This document shows, in pieces, positions 6,605-12,993 of a stretch of DNA of 15,089 nt; positions within the stretch are counted from its first letter, which is position 1, and each line of letters begins with the position of its first letter. The stretch comes from Pseudomonadota bacterium (GTDB lineage Bacteria; Pseudomonadota; Alphaproteobacteria; Caulobacterales; Caulobacteraceae): positions 1 through 15,089 of the forward strand of contig JAEYTM010000257.1 in the NCBI GenBank assembly GCA_023434015.1, read 5' to 3'. Under the pieces are notes generated by a model. The model was not told where the DNA came from. It did not search any database and worked only from the letters and a program-made list of their open reading frames with translations. The translations under genes and the position numbers were made by a program.

Positions 6605-7249
6605 TCAGACCCTTTCGTAGCGTTCCCAGAGGTCGTCGCCGAGTTCGCGGACCTCCTTGCGCCGGAAATGGGGCGCATCCGACAGCCCCGCAACGGCCAG
6701 GGCCCCGACCGCCGGGCGCCCCTCCCCGCCGATCATGATCGGGGCGCGGAACCACTCGACGGCGTCCACCAGGCCGCAGCGCAGGAAGCTCGCCGCGACC
6801 TGACCGCCGCCCTCGACGAACAGCCGCGCCAGACCCTCCGCCGCCAACGCCTGCACAACCGTCTTGAGCTCGGGACGATCCTCGCCCACCGCCCGGACCT
6901 GCAGCACCCTCACGCCGGCCTCGACCAGGGCGGGCGAAGGTTCGGTCGTGGCGACGACATAGGTCGGGACCTCACGCGCCGTCCGCACCAGCTTGCAGTC
7001 GGGCGACAGCCGCTGGCGGCTGTCGAGCACCACCCGGGCCGGCTGGCGGCCGCCGTATCTCGGCAGGCGCACGGTCAGCTCCGGATCGTCGGCCAGGGCC
7101 GTCTCAGCGCCCACCAGCACGGCGTCATGTTCCGCGCGAAGCCGGTGAACGGTCTGCCGCGACAGCTCGCCGGTGATCCAGCGGCTCTGACCGGAGGCGG
7201 TGGCGATGCGTCCGTCGAGCGATGTGGCGAGCTTCAGCGTGACGGACAC
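6605..7249 (-). CDS. ribD: RibD-type reductase domain protein without the deaminase domain
   Basis: Bifunctional RibD (about 360 residues) carries an N-terminal zinc deaminase and a C-terminal NADPH reductase. This 214-residue protein has only the reductase: LKLATSLDGRIA (5-16), WIT (24-26), VLVGAETALADDPELTVR (44-61), RVVLDS (72-77) and FVEGGG (144-149). It should reduce 5-amino-6-ribosylamino-uracil phosphate to the ribityl form. Its GTG start lies 3 bases after the nrdR stop, so there is no room for the missing ~145-residue half with the HAE and PCxxxG motifs. The ORF has no internal break and looks intact. It may be a monofunctional reductase paired with a separate deaminase, or a related reductase of the RibD-C family. 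The context with ribE and ribH favours a riboflavin role. Confidence 0.85.
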   Translation of the reverse strand: MSVTLKLATSLDGRIATASGQSRWITGELSRQTVHRLRAEHDAVLVGAETALADDPELTVRLPRYGGRQPARVVLDSRQRLSPDCKLVRTAREVPTYVVATTEPSPALVEAGVRVLQVRAVGEDRPELKTVVQALAAEGLARLFVEGGGQVAASFLRCGLVDAVEWFRAPIMIGGEGRPAVGALAVAGLSDAPHFRRKEVRELGDDLWERYERV

Positions 7250-7252
7250 GGC

Positions 7253-7726
7253 TCAGCGCCCGTCGTCCGCGGCCTCGTTCAGGCCTTCCTCGCCGAGGAA
7301 GCGGGCGAAGTCCTGGGTCTCGCGGAAGTCGCGGTAGACGGAGGCGTAGCGCACATAGGCCACGTCATCGAGGCTCTTCAGATGCTTCATCACCAGCTCG
7401 CCGATGGCCGAGGACGGCAGCTCCGTCTCGCCCATGCTCTCGAGCTGCCGGACGATGGCCGAGATCGTCCGCTCCACCCGGTCGGGATCCACCGGCCGCT
7501 TGCGCGTCGCGATGGAGATCGAGCGCGCGAGCTTGTCGCGCTCGAACGGCGTGCGCCGGCCGGAACGCTTGACGATGGTCAGCTCGCGCAGCTGCACCCG
7601 CTCGAAGGTGGTGAAACGCCCCTCGCATTCGGGACACAGGCGGCGACGGCGGATCGCCGCCCCGTCTTCCGACGGACGGGAGTCCTTCACCTGGCTTTCG
7701 GCGTGGCCGCAGAACGGGCAGCGCAT
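7253..7726 (-). CDS. nrdR: Transcriptional repressor NrdR
   Basis: NrdR senses ATP/dATP and represses ribonucleotide reductase genes by binding paired NrdR boxes. The 157-residue protein has the N-terminal zinc ribbon MRCPFCG (Cys3, Cys6) and RRRRLCPEC (Cys31, Cys34), then RFTTFERV and an ATP-cone domain at about 49-139 beginning LTIVKRSGRRTPFERDKL. The conserved VAYVRYASVYRDF sequence lies near the end. Length is typical. The ATG follows AAGGGGG at about 7 bases, a strong ribosome binding site. It sits 32 bases downstream of glyA, with no terminator visible in between. No nrd genes or NrdR boxes were noticed in this window, so its targets are elsewhere. Confidence 0.97.
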   Translation of the reverse strand: MRCPFCGHAESQVKDSRPSEDGAAIRRRRLCPECEGRFTTFERVQLRELTIVKRSGRRTPFERDKLARSISIATRKRPVDPDRVERTISAIVRQLESMGETELPSSAIGELVMKHLKSLDDVAYVRYASVYRDFRETQDFARFLGEEGLNEAADDGR

Positions 7727-7758
7727 GATGTAGCCCCCTTCCCCGCCAATAAACGCTA

Positions 7759-9054
7759 TTAGCTGTAGATGGGGAAGCGCTTGGTCATCGCCAGGACCTC
7801 GCCGCGCACGCGCGTTTCGACCGCCGAATTGTCACCGCCCGCCGCGACGCCGTCCAGAACCTCGCCGATCCACTTGCCGATCTGGCGGAACTCGCCGACG
7901 CCGAAGCCGCGGGTGGTGCCGGCCGGCGAGCCGCCGCGCAGGCCGGAGGTCTGCACGGGAGGCAGCGGATCGAAGGGGATGCCGTTCTTGTTAGTGGTGA
8001 TCCCCGCCCGCTCGAGGGCGATCTCGGCGTCCGCGCCGGTGACTCCCTTGGGGGTCAGGTCGACCAGCATGAGATGGCTGTCGGTGCCGTTCGAGACGAT
8101 CTTGAACCCGGCCGCCTGCAGGGCGTCGGCCAGGGCGCGGGCGTTCTCGATCACCTGGCGGGCGTAGAGCTTGAACTCCGGCTGCAGCGCCTCGCCGAAC
8201 GCCACGGCCTTGGCGGCGATCACATGCATCAGCGGCCCGCCCTGCAGGCCGGGGAAGATGGCCGAATTGATCTTCTTCGCCAGCTTGGCGTCGTTGGTCA
8301 TCACCATGCCGCCGCGCGGGCCGCGCAGGGTCTTGTGCGTGGTGGTGGTGACGATGTCGGCATGCGGGAACGGGCTCGGGTACTCGCCCGCGGCCACCAG
8401 GCCGGCATAGTGGGCGATGTCGCACATCAGCAGGGCGTCGACGCTGTCGGCGATCTCCCGGAAACGCTTGAAGTCGATGTGCCGCGAATAGGCCGAGCCG
8501 CCGGCGATGATCACCTTCGGGCGCTCGGCCAGGGCGACCTCGGCCGCCTGGTCGTAGTCGATCAGGTGATCCTGCTGTCGCACCCCGTAGGCCACCGGCC
8601 GGAACCACTTGCCGGACTGGTTGATCGCCATGCCGTGCGTCAGGTGGCCGCCGGCCGCCAGGTTCATACCCATGAAGGTGTCGCCCGGCGACATGGTGGC
8701 CATGAACACCGCCTGGTTCGCCTGGCTGCCCGAATGAGCCTGGACGTTGGCGAACTCGCAGCCGAACAGCGCCTTGGCCCGTTCGATGGCCAGGCGCTCG
8801 GCGACATCCACCACCTCGCAGCCGCCGTAGTAGCGCTTGCCGGGGTAACCTTCGGCGTACTTGTTGGTGAGCACCGAGCCCTGCGCCTCCATCACCGCCT
8901 TGGAGACGATGTTCTCGGAGGCGATCAGTTCGATCTGATCCTGCTGCCGCGCCAGTTCGCCGGCCAGGACCTTGGCGATCTCCGGATCGCCCTGGGCGAC
9001 CGAACGGGAGAAGAAATCGTCCGTGGAGGGCTGAGCTTGCACGTGCAGGGTCAA
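7759..9054 (-). CDS. glyA: Serine hydroxymethyltransferase
   Basis: GlyA is a cytoplasmic PLP enzyme that interconverts serine plus tetrahydrofolate with glycine plus methylenetetrahydrofolate. The 431-residue sequence shows IELIASENIVS (41-51), NKYAEGYPGKRYYGG (64-78), NVQAHSGSQAN (103-113), CDIAHYAGLVAAG (211-223) and the PLP-lysine motif TTTTHKTLRGPRGG with Lys241. FPGLQGGP and GLRGGSPAGTTRG follow. No upstream ATG exists in frame. The start appears to be TTG (9054), with AAAGG 8 bases before it; a GTG a few codons later is the alternative. As the first gene of the run it probably drives nrdR and the riboflavin genes from a promoter in the glyA-mucR gap. Glycine made here is also the substrate of HemA nearby. 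Confidence 0.97.
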   Translation of the reverse strand: MTLHVQAQPSTDDFFSRSVAQGDPEIAKVLAGELARQQDQIELIASENIVSKAVMEAQGSVLTNKYAEGYPGKRYYGGCEVVDVAERLAIERAKALFGCEFANVQAHSGSQANQAVFMATMSPGDTFMGMNLAAGGHLTHGMAINQSGKWFRPVAYGVRQQDHLIDYDQAAEVALAERPKVIIAGGSAYSRHIDFKRFREIADSVDALLMCDIAHYAGLVAAGEYPSPFPHADIVTTTTHKTLRGPRGGMVMTNDAKLAKKINSAIFPGLQGGPLMHVIAAKAVAFGEALQPEFKLYARQVIENARALADALQAAGFKIVSNGTDSHLMLVDLTPKGVTGADAEIALERAGITTNKNGIPFDPLPPVQTSGLRGGSPAGTTRGFGVGEFRQIGKWIGEVLDGVAAGGDNSAVETRVRGEVLAMTKRFPIYS

Positions 9055-9086
9055 GAGCGGCGCCTTTCGAGCGTGAGGAATCTGTG

Positions 9087-9122
9087 CGGCGGAGACGGCT
9101 CTTTACTCTGAAGCGTCCGCCG
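9087..9122. promoter_or_regulatory. Inverted repeat in the glyA/mucR divergent region
   Basis: CGGCGGA (9087-9093) and TCCGCCG (9116-9122) form a perfect 7-bp inverted repeat around a 22-base centre. It lies 32 bases upstream of the glyA TTG. The 177-base gap between glyA and mucR (9055-9231) contains no gene and no sigma-70 promoter I can assign with confidence. A repeat of this size can arise by chance in GC-rich DNA. Confidence 0.25.
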
Positions 9123-9220
9123 TTCCAACGCCCGGGAACAATCTCGCCAATCCGGCGTTCCACGCTAGCCTGAGGTGAACGCGGTTTGCGCGCCGACGGG
9201 TGTTGGCAGCGTGAAAATCT

Positions 9221-9226
9221 GGGGGA
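9221..9226 (+). promoter_or_regulatory. Ribosome binding site fixing the MucR-like start
   Basis: GGGGGA lies 5 bases before the ATG at 9232. The frame is open further upstream, to a GTG at 9175, but that segment has no family similarity and no comparable site. Confidence 0.5.
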
Positions 9227-9231
9227 AATTG

Positions 9232-9666
9232 ATGAGCGTCGGACCTGACCCCGAGGCCGTTTCGGGCGAAGACCTTCTTCGCCTCGGCGCCGGAATCGTC
9301 GCCGCCTATGTCAGTCGAAACAACGTGTCCGCCGAAACGGTGCCGGACATCATCCGGACGGTCCATCAGGCTCTGACGGGCTTGGCCAAGGGCGCGGCGA
9401 GCCCCGCGCCGGAAGAACGCCCGAAGCCGGCGGTGCCGATCAGCCGTTCCGTACAGCACGACTACATCGTCTGCCTGGAGGACGGCAAACGCCTCAAGAT
9501 GCTGAAGCGCTACCTGCGCTCGCGCTTCGACCTGAGCCCAGAGGACTATCGCCGCCGCTGGGGGCTGCCGCCCGACTATCCGATGGTGGCGCCGGCCTAC
9601 GCCGCGCGCCGGTCGGACTTCGCCAAGCAGATCGGCCTTGGCCGGGGAGTCAGGAGGCACAAGTGA
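9232..9666 (+). CDS. MucR/Ros-family transcriptional regulator with degenerate zinc finger
   Basis: The protein has 144 residues. Family members bind AT-rich promoters, often repressing surface, exopolysaccharide, motility and cell-cycle genes in alphaproteobacteria. The N-terminal half (LLRLGAGIVAAYVSRNNVSAETVPDIIRTVHQAL, about 15-48) is the oligomerisation region. The DNA-binding domain runs from about 69 to 136 and includes DYIVCLEDGKRLKMLKR, SPEDYRRRWGLPPDYPMVAPAYAARR and the terminal KQIGLGR motif. The Ros zinc site is Cys-x2-Asp-x9-His-x4-His. Here Cys81 and Asp84 remain, but the two histidines are Tyr94 and Phe99. Zinc binding by the canonical site is therefore unlikely. Zinc-independent folding is known for some family members, so function may be preserved. 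It is coupled to the next gene by a GTGA overlap and is divergent from glyA. Confidence 0.9.
   Translation: MSVGPDPEAVSGEDLLRLGAGIVAAYVSRNNVSAETVPDIIRTVHQALTGLAKGAASPAPEERPKPAVPISRSVQHDYIVCLEDGKRLKMLKRYLRSRFDLSPEDYRRRWGLPPDYPMVAPAYAARRSDFAKQIGLGRGVRRHK
9652..9657 (+). promoter_or_regulatory. Ribosome binding site of the 84-residue protein gene
   Basis: A perfect AGGAGG lies 5 bases before the GTG at 9663, inside the last codons of the MucR-like gene. It confirms that the short downstream frame is translated and selects its GTG start. Confidence 0.75.
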
Positions 9667-9917
9667 AGGCCAGGACGCGCGCCGGACCCGCCCTGCGGCT
9701 GTTCAACGAGAGCGGCTACGAAATCTTCGACCAGAACCTGGCCGGCGAGGGCCTGGTGGTCATCTGGTCGATCGATCCGCTGACCCCGCGCCTTGGCGAC
9801 CTGTTCACGATCGAGAGCGACGGCAGGGTGCATGAAGTGTCGGTCGAGCAGTTGACCACCTTCAAGGGTGGCTGGAGCGCTCACTGCCGGGTGCTCGGCT
9901 TCGTGATCGCGCCCTAG
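9663..9917 (+). CDS. Small conserved-looking protein of unknown function coupled to the MucR-like gene
   Basis: This is an 84-residue protein I do not recognise. Its GTG start overlaps the regulator's TGA (GTGA) and has a perfect AGGAGG site, so it is very likely translated with that gene. There is no signal peptide or membrane segment. A basic N-terminus (MKARTRAGPALRL) is followed by alternating hydrophobic strand-like segments: GEGLVVIWSI (28-37), DLFTIESDG (45-53), VHEVSVEQLTTF (55-66) and SAHCRVLGFVIAP (71 to the end). That suggests a small cytoplasmic beta-barrel or sheet. A single Cys is present. A partner or modulator of the regulator is a reasonable guess from coupling alone. Its stop shares a CTAG with the hemA stop on the opposite strand. 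Confidence 0.7.
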   Translation: MKARTRAGPALRLFNESGYEIFDQNLAGEGLVVIWSIDPLTPRLGDLFTIESDGRVHEVSVEQLTTFKGGWSAHCRVLGFVIAP

Positions 9918-11143
9918 GCGGCCACCCCGCCCATCCGCTTGACGTTGCAGTGGACCCAGAGCTTTTCGAGCGCCTCGGCCAGCTTATCCATCATCTCGTC
10001 GGTATGGGCCGGTGACGGCGTGAACCGCAGGCGCTCCGTGCCGCGCGGCACGGTCGGGTAGTTGATCGGCTGCACATAGATGCCATGGTCGGCCAGCAGG
10101 ATGTCCGAGATCATCTTGCAGTGCACCGCATCCCCGACCAGCACCGGAACGATGTGGCTCTCCGAATCCATCACCGGCAGGCCGGCCTGGCGCAGGCGCG
10201 CCTTCAGGGTCGCGGCGCGCTCCTGGTGCGCGACGCGCACTTCGTTGTGGTTCTTGAGATAGCGGATCGACGCCACCGCGCCGGCGGCCAGGGCCGGCGG
10301 CAGTGAGGTGGTGAAGATGAAGCCGTCGGCATAGCTGCGGATGGCGTCGACGATCACGGCGTCGGCGGCGATATAGCCCCCCATCACGCCGAACGCCTTG
10401 CCCATTGTTCCCTCGACGATGTCGATCTGGTCCATCACGCCGTCGCGTTCAGCCACGCCGGCGCCGCGCGGGCCGTACATGCCCACCGCGTGCACCTCGT
10501 CCAGATAGGTCATGGCGCCGTACTTCTTGGCCAGGGCCACAGTCCCGGCCAGGTCGGCGATGTCGCCGTCCATGGAATAGACGCTCTCGAACGCGATCAG
10601 CTTGGGGGCGTCGGCCGGGGCCGCCGCCAGCAGCTCCTCCAGATGCTCCAGATCGTTGTGCCGGAAGACCCGGCGCTGCTCGCGCGCCCCGGCGCGGATG
10701 CCGGAGATCATCGAATTGTGGTTCAGGGCGTCGGAGAAGATGATCAGCCCCGGCAGCACCTTGTAGAGGGTCGACAGCGACGCCTCGTTGGACACGTAGC
10801 CCGAGGTGAACAGCAGGGCGGCTTCCTTGCCGTGGAGGTCGGCGAGCTCATGCTCCAGCTCGACATGATAGTGCGTGGTGCCCGAGATGTTGCGCGTGCC
10901 GCCCGATCCCGCGCCGGCTTCGTCGATGGCCTTCTTCATGGCCTCGATCACCACCGGGTTCTGGCCCTGGCCGAGGTAATCGTTGGAGCACCAGACCACC
11001 ACCTCGTGCTGCGAACCGTCCTCGCGCGTCCAGGTGGCGCAGGGGAAATCGCCGCGATGACGCTTCAAATCCGCGAAAACGCGGTACCGGCCCTCTGAGC
11101 GGACCTTGTCCAGGGCGGTGCGGAACGCGTCTCGGTAATCCAT
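9914..11143 (-). CDS. hemA: 5-aminolevulinate synthase
   Basis: This PLP enzyme condenses glycine with succinyl-CoA to 5-aminolevulinate, the first tetrapyrrole precursor in alphaproteobacteria (Shemin route). The 409-residue protein shows the N-terminal EGRYRVFADLKR (18-29), WCSNDYLGQG (51-60), GAGSGGTRNISGTTHYHVELE (78-98), TSGYVSNEA (113-121), LDEVHAVGMYGPRGAG (214-229) and the PLP-lysine motif EGTMGKAFGVMGGY (244-257) with Lys249. The frame is open 32 codons further upstream, but MDYRDAFRTALDKVRSEG is the family N-terminus, so the ATG at 11143 is chosen. Its Shine-Dalgarno sequence is weak (GGA 9 bases before the ATG), and a 14-bp palindrome abuts it. Flanking regions suggest hemA is monocistronic. 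Confidence 0.97.
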   Translation of the reverse strand: MDYRDAFRTALDKVRSEGRYRVFADLKRHRGDFPCATWTREDGSQHEVVVWCSNDYLGQGQNPVVIEAMKKAIDEAGAGSGGTRNISGTTHYHVELEHELADLHGKEAALLFTSGYVSNEASLSTLYKVLPGLIIFSDALNHNSMISGIRAGAREQRRVFRHNDLEHLEELLAAAPADAPKLIAFESVYSMDGDIADLAGTVALAKKYGAMTYLDEVHAVGMYGPRGAGVAERDGVMDQIDIVEGTMGKAFGVMGGYIAADAVIVDAIRSYADGFIFTTSLPPALAAGAVASIRYLKNHNEVRVAHQERAATLKARLRQAGLPVMDSESHIVPVLVGDAVHCKMISDILLADHGIYVQPINYPTVPRGTERLRFTPSPAHTDEMMDKLAEALEKLWVHCNVKRMGGVAA

Positions 11144-11155
11144 CAACTGCAAATC

Positions 11156-11169
11156 CGACCGCGCGGTCG
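11156..11169. promoter_or_regulatory. 14-bp perfect palindrome upstream of hemA
   Basis: CGACCGCGCGGTCG is self-complementary and ends 12 bases before the hemA ATG, at the ribosome binding region. It could be an operator or an mRNA stem. Palindromes of this length are expected about once or a few times in 15 kb of such GC-rich DNA, so only its position makes it notable. No FixK/Fnr-like TTGAT-N4-ATCAA site was seen in the 152-base gap 11144-11295. Confidence 0.3.
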
Positions 11170-11274
11170 ATGATCTTGCGCGGGGCCGGTCCCTTTGAAT
11201 CTGCCCGGGCTTTTCGCATCGCGGGTCCCGGTTGTCCATAAGCCGGGCGGTCGCACCCGATCAGCTTTCGTGAC

Positions 11275-11307
11275 CGAACGCCCCGAATTCGTGAACTAGG
11301 GCGTTCG
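11275..11307 (-). terminator. Hairpin spanning the mmsB stop codon
   Basis: The perfect 9-bp inverted repeat CGAACGCCC / GGGCGTTCG has a 15-base loop containing the mmsB TAG and a nested CGAATTCG palindrome. The stem includes the last codons of mmsB. No U-tract follows on the minus strand, so it is a candidate 3'-end stabiliser or factor-assisted terminator rather than a classic intrinsic one. It is the best 3' boundary seen between mmsB and hemA. Confidence 0.4.
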
Positions 11308-12183
11308 CCCCCTGAATAGCTGCTGAATGGCGGAGAAGTCGCTGGCGCCGCCGCCCAGCCGTTCGAATAGGGCGTAGAGCCCCTCGGCCTGGGCGCCCAG
11401 GGGTGTCGCCGCGCCCGCCTTCGCGGCCGCCTCTTGCGCCAGTTTCAGATCCTTCAGCATCATGGCGGTGGAGAAGCCGCCGACATAGCCGCGGTTGGAC
11501 GGCGCGGAGGGCACGGGTCCAGGCCAGGGGCAGTAGCTTGTCAGGCTCCAGCACTGGCCCGACGAGTTCGAGGCGATCTCGAAGAAGCGCTCCGGATCGA
11601 GGCCGAGCTTCTCGGCGAGGGCGAAGGCTTCGCACACGGCGATCATGGTCGCGCCCAGCACCATGTTGTTGCAGATCTTGGCCGCCTGCCCCGCCCCGTG
11701 GTCGCCGGCCCGGATCACCGCCCGGGCCATCGGCGAGAGCGCCGCCTCGACGGCCGCGAAGTCGCTCTCGCCGCATCCGACCATGAAGGCCAGCGATCCC
11801 GCCTCCGCCGCCACGACCCCGCCTGAGACAGGCGCGTCGGCGAACCGGAAGCCGGCCTCCCCCGCCTGCGCGGCGACCGCGCGGGCGCTTTCCACGTCGA
11901 TGGTCGAGCAGTCGATCAGCAGCGTCCCGGGCCGGGCGTTTGGCAGCACCGCCTCGGCGTAGACGGCCCGGACATGCGGCCCGGCGGGCAGCATGGTGAT
12001 GACCACCTCCGCCTCCGTCACCGCCTCAGCAGCGGTCGCGGCCGCCCCACAGCCCGCCGCGGCCGCCTTGTCGACCGCCGCCGCGGCCAGGTCGAAGGCC
12101 GCGACCTGATGGCCCGCCTTCGCCTGGTTCGCGGCCATGCCGCCCCCCATGTTCCCCAGCCCGATGAACGCGATCCGGGTCAT
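11296..12183 (-). CDS. mmsB: 3-hydroxyisobutyrate dehydrogenase
   Basis: MmsB oxidises 3-hydroxyisobutyrate to methylmalonate semialdehyde with NAD+ in valine catabolism. The 295-residue protein has an N-terminal Rossmann fold with GLGNMG (8-13). The substrate-binding signature follows: DAPVSGGVVAAEAGSLAFMVG (117-137), GAGQAAKICNN with the catalytic Lys169 (163-173), then SSGQCWSLTSYCPWPGPVPSAPSNR (207-231, close to Pseudomonas-type MmsB) and MMLKDLKLAQEAA (241-253). Length is normal. The ATG has AGGAG 8 bases upstream. The gene is the last of the valine cluster. It follows the exported methyltransferase-like gene by 24 bases, and the preceding hydrolase supplies its substrate. Confidence 0.95.
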   Translation of the reverse strand: MTRIAFIGLGNMGGGMAANQAKAGHQVAAFDLAAAAVDKAAAAGCGAAATAAEAVTEAEVVITMLPAGPHVRAVYAEAVLPNARPGTLLIDCSTIDVESARAVAAQAGEAGFRFADAPVSGGVVAAEAGSLAFMVGCGESDFAAVEAALSPMARAVIRAGDHGAGQAAKICNNMVLGATMIAVCEAFALAEKLGLDPERFFEIASNSSGQCWSLTSYCPWPGPVPSAPSNRGYVGGFSTAMMLKDLKLAQEAAAKAGAATPLGAQAEGLYALFERLGGGASDFSAIQQLFRGRTP

Positions 12184-12207
12184 GGAAAAGGCTCCTGTTT
12201 CGGGTGC

Positions 12208-12951
12208 TTATCCCGGCTTGCGGAACTTGTAGATGAACTGATCGGTCTTCCCGCGGATCGACGGATCGAACACAGGCTTGCTGTGATCGTCGGCGGCGTT
12301 GCGCAGGACGGTGCTTTCGCCCGCGAACTGGAAACCGGAGCTTTCCAGCTGCTTGCGGACGGCCGCCGGGTCGATGCGGTGCAGCCGGTCGTCCGGATCG
12401 ATGGGCGTCCCGGGGGCGGCGGCGTGGTCGAGCACGATCAGCACGCCGCCCGGCTTCAGGGAATCGAAGATGGCCTTGTCGACCTTGGCGATGTCCAGGC
12501 CGCGGGCCCGCGCGAACAGGTCGTGGTAGTTCTGCGAGGTCCAGAAGACGTCGACCGGCTCCGGCAGGGAGAAGGCGCCGGGGCCGGTCTCCTGCAGAGC
12601 GATGTTGCCATAGGCCGGATCGGCGGCGATGGCGCGGATCGCCGGCGGGGCGGTGGCGTCCGGGCGCGGCGGATTGCCGATGGCGTAGACCTTGCCCTGC
12701 GGCCCGACCGCCTTGGCGAAGAGGCGGGTGAAGTAACCGCCGCCGGCCAGGAAGTCCGCCACCTTGTCGCCCGGCTTCACGCCGGCGAATTCGAGCATTT
12801 CGGCGGGCTTGCGGTTCGCGTCGCGGGCCTTGTCGGCTTCCGGCCGGGCGGCGTCCGCCACAGCCGCGGTGACGTGCGGACCGGGCGCGGCGTAGGCCGC
12901 TCCGGCGGTCATGGCGAACGCGACGGCGGCGACGATCAGCTTGGTTCGCAT
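12208..12951 (-). CDS. Exported class I methyltransferase-like protein (COG4798-like)
   Basis: The 247-residue protein begins MRTKLIVAAVAFAMTAGAAYA, a clear Sec signal peptide with cleavage expected after AYA (residue 21). The mature part contains ADKARDANRKPAEMLEFAGVKPGDKVADFLAGGGYFTRLFAKAVG in consecutive segments (39-83). It resembles the SAM-binding motif I region of class I methyltransferases, with D67-F-L-A-G-G-G. The later DSLKPGGVLIVLDH (163-176) is the usual strand 4/5 region. The family is known as predicted methyltransferase; no substrate is established. S-adenosylmethionine is a cytoplasmic cofactor, so export raises the question whether it methylates at all. The start was chosen because the signal peptide begins here; GGGGAG lies 11 bases upstream. 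It interrupts an otherwise purely valine-catabolic gene order, and a hairpin separates it from the upstream hydrolase gene. Confidence 0.85.
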   Translation of the reverse strand: MRTKLIVAAVAFAMTAGAAYAAPGPHVTAAVADAARPEADKARDANRKPAEMLEFAGVKPGDKVADFLAGGGYFTRLFAKAVGPQGKVYAIGNPPRPDATAPPAIRAIAADPAYGNIALQETGPGAFSLPEPVDVFWTSQNYHDLFARARGLDIAKVDKAIFDSLKPGGVLIVLDHAAAPGTPIDPDDRLHRIDPAAVRKQLESSGFQFAGESTVLRNAADDHSKPVFDPSIRGKTDQFIYKFRKPG

Positions 12952-12973
12952 TTGAAGTTGGTCTCCCCGAAAG

Positions 12974-12992
12974 GCGGGCACGCACGGCCCGC
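12974..12992 (-). terminator. Intercistronic hairpin after the hydrolase gene
   Basis: GCGGGC, a 7-base loop and GCCCGC begin immediately after the hydrolase TAG (12994-12996), followed on the minus strand by CTTTC. The stem is only 6-7 bp and the U-tract is poor, so partial termination or RNA processing inside the operon is more likely than complete termination. Confidence 0.35.
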
Positions 12993-12993
12993 T

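Noticed and set aside
6302..7762. A 486-codon plus-strand frame across ribE, ribD and nrdR
   Set aside because: It is antisense to three recognised genes with no promoter, ribosome site or protein motif of its own.
8074..9111. A 345-codon plus-strand frame opposite glyA
   Set aside because: It is an antisense shadow of serine hydroxymethyltransferase; the composition is that of a complementary reading frame.
5976..9231. Search for an FMN riboswitch or other known riboswitch upstream of the riboflavin genes, glyA or thiL
   Set aside because: The intergenic gaps within the run are 0-38 bases. The 177-base region upstream of glyA shows no conserved riboswitch core that I can recognise.
4032..11201. 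GANTC (CcrM-type) sites in the leaders of the helicase (4032-4036), glyA (9078-9082) and hemA (11197-11201)
   Set aside because: A scan by eye found about as many GANTC sites inside coding regions of the window, so there is no clear enrichment at promoters. They are noted only as possible methylation sites.
11144..11239. A 32-codon upstream extension of hemA
   Set aside because: The family N-terminus begins at the ATG at 11143. The extension is Arg-rich with no similarity to known synthase N-termini, and would cover the leader palindrome.
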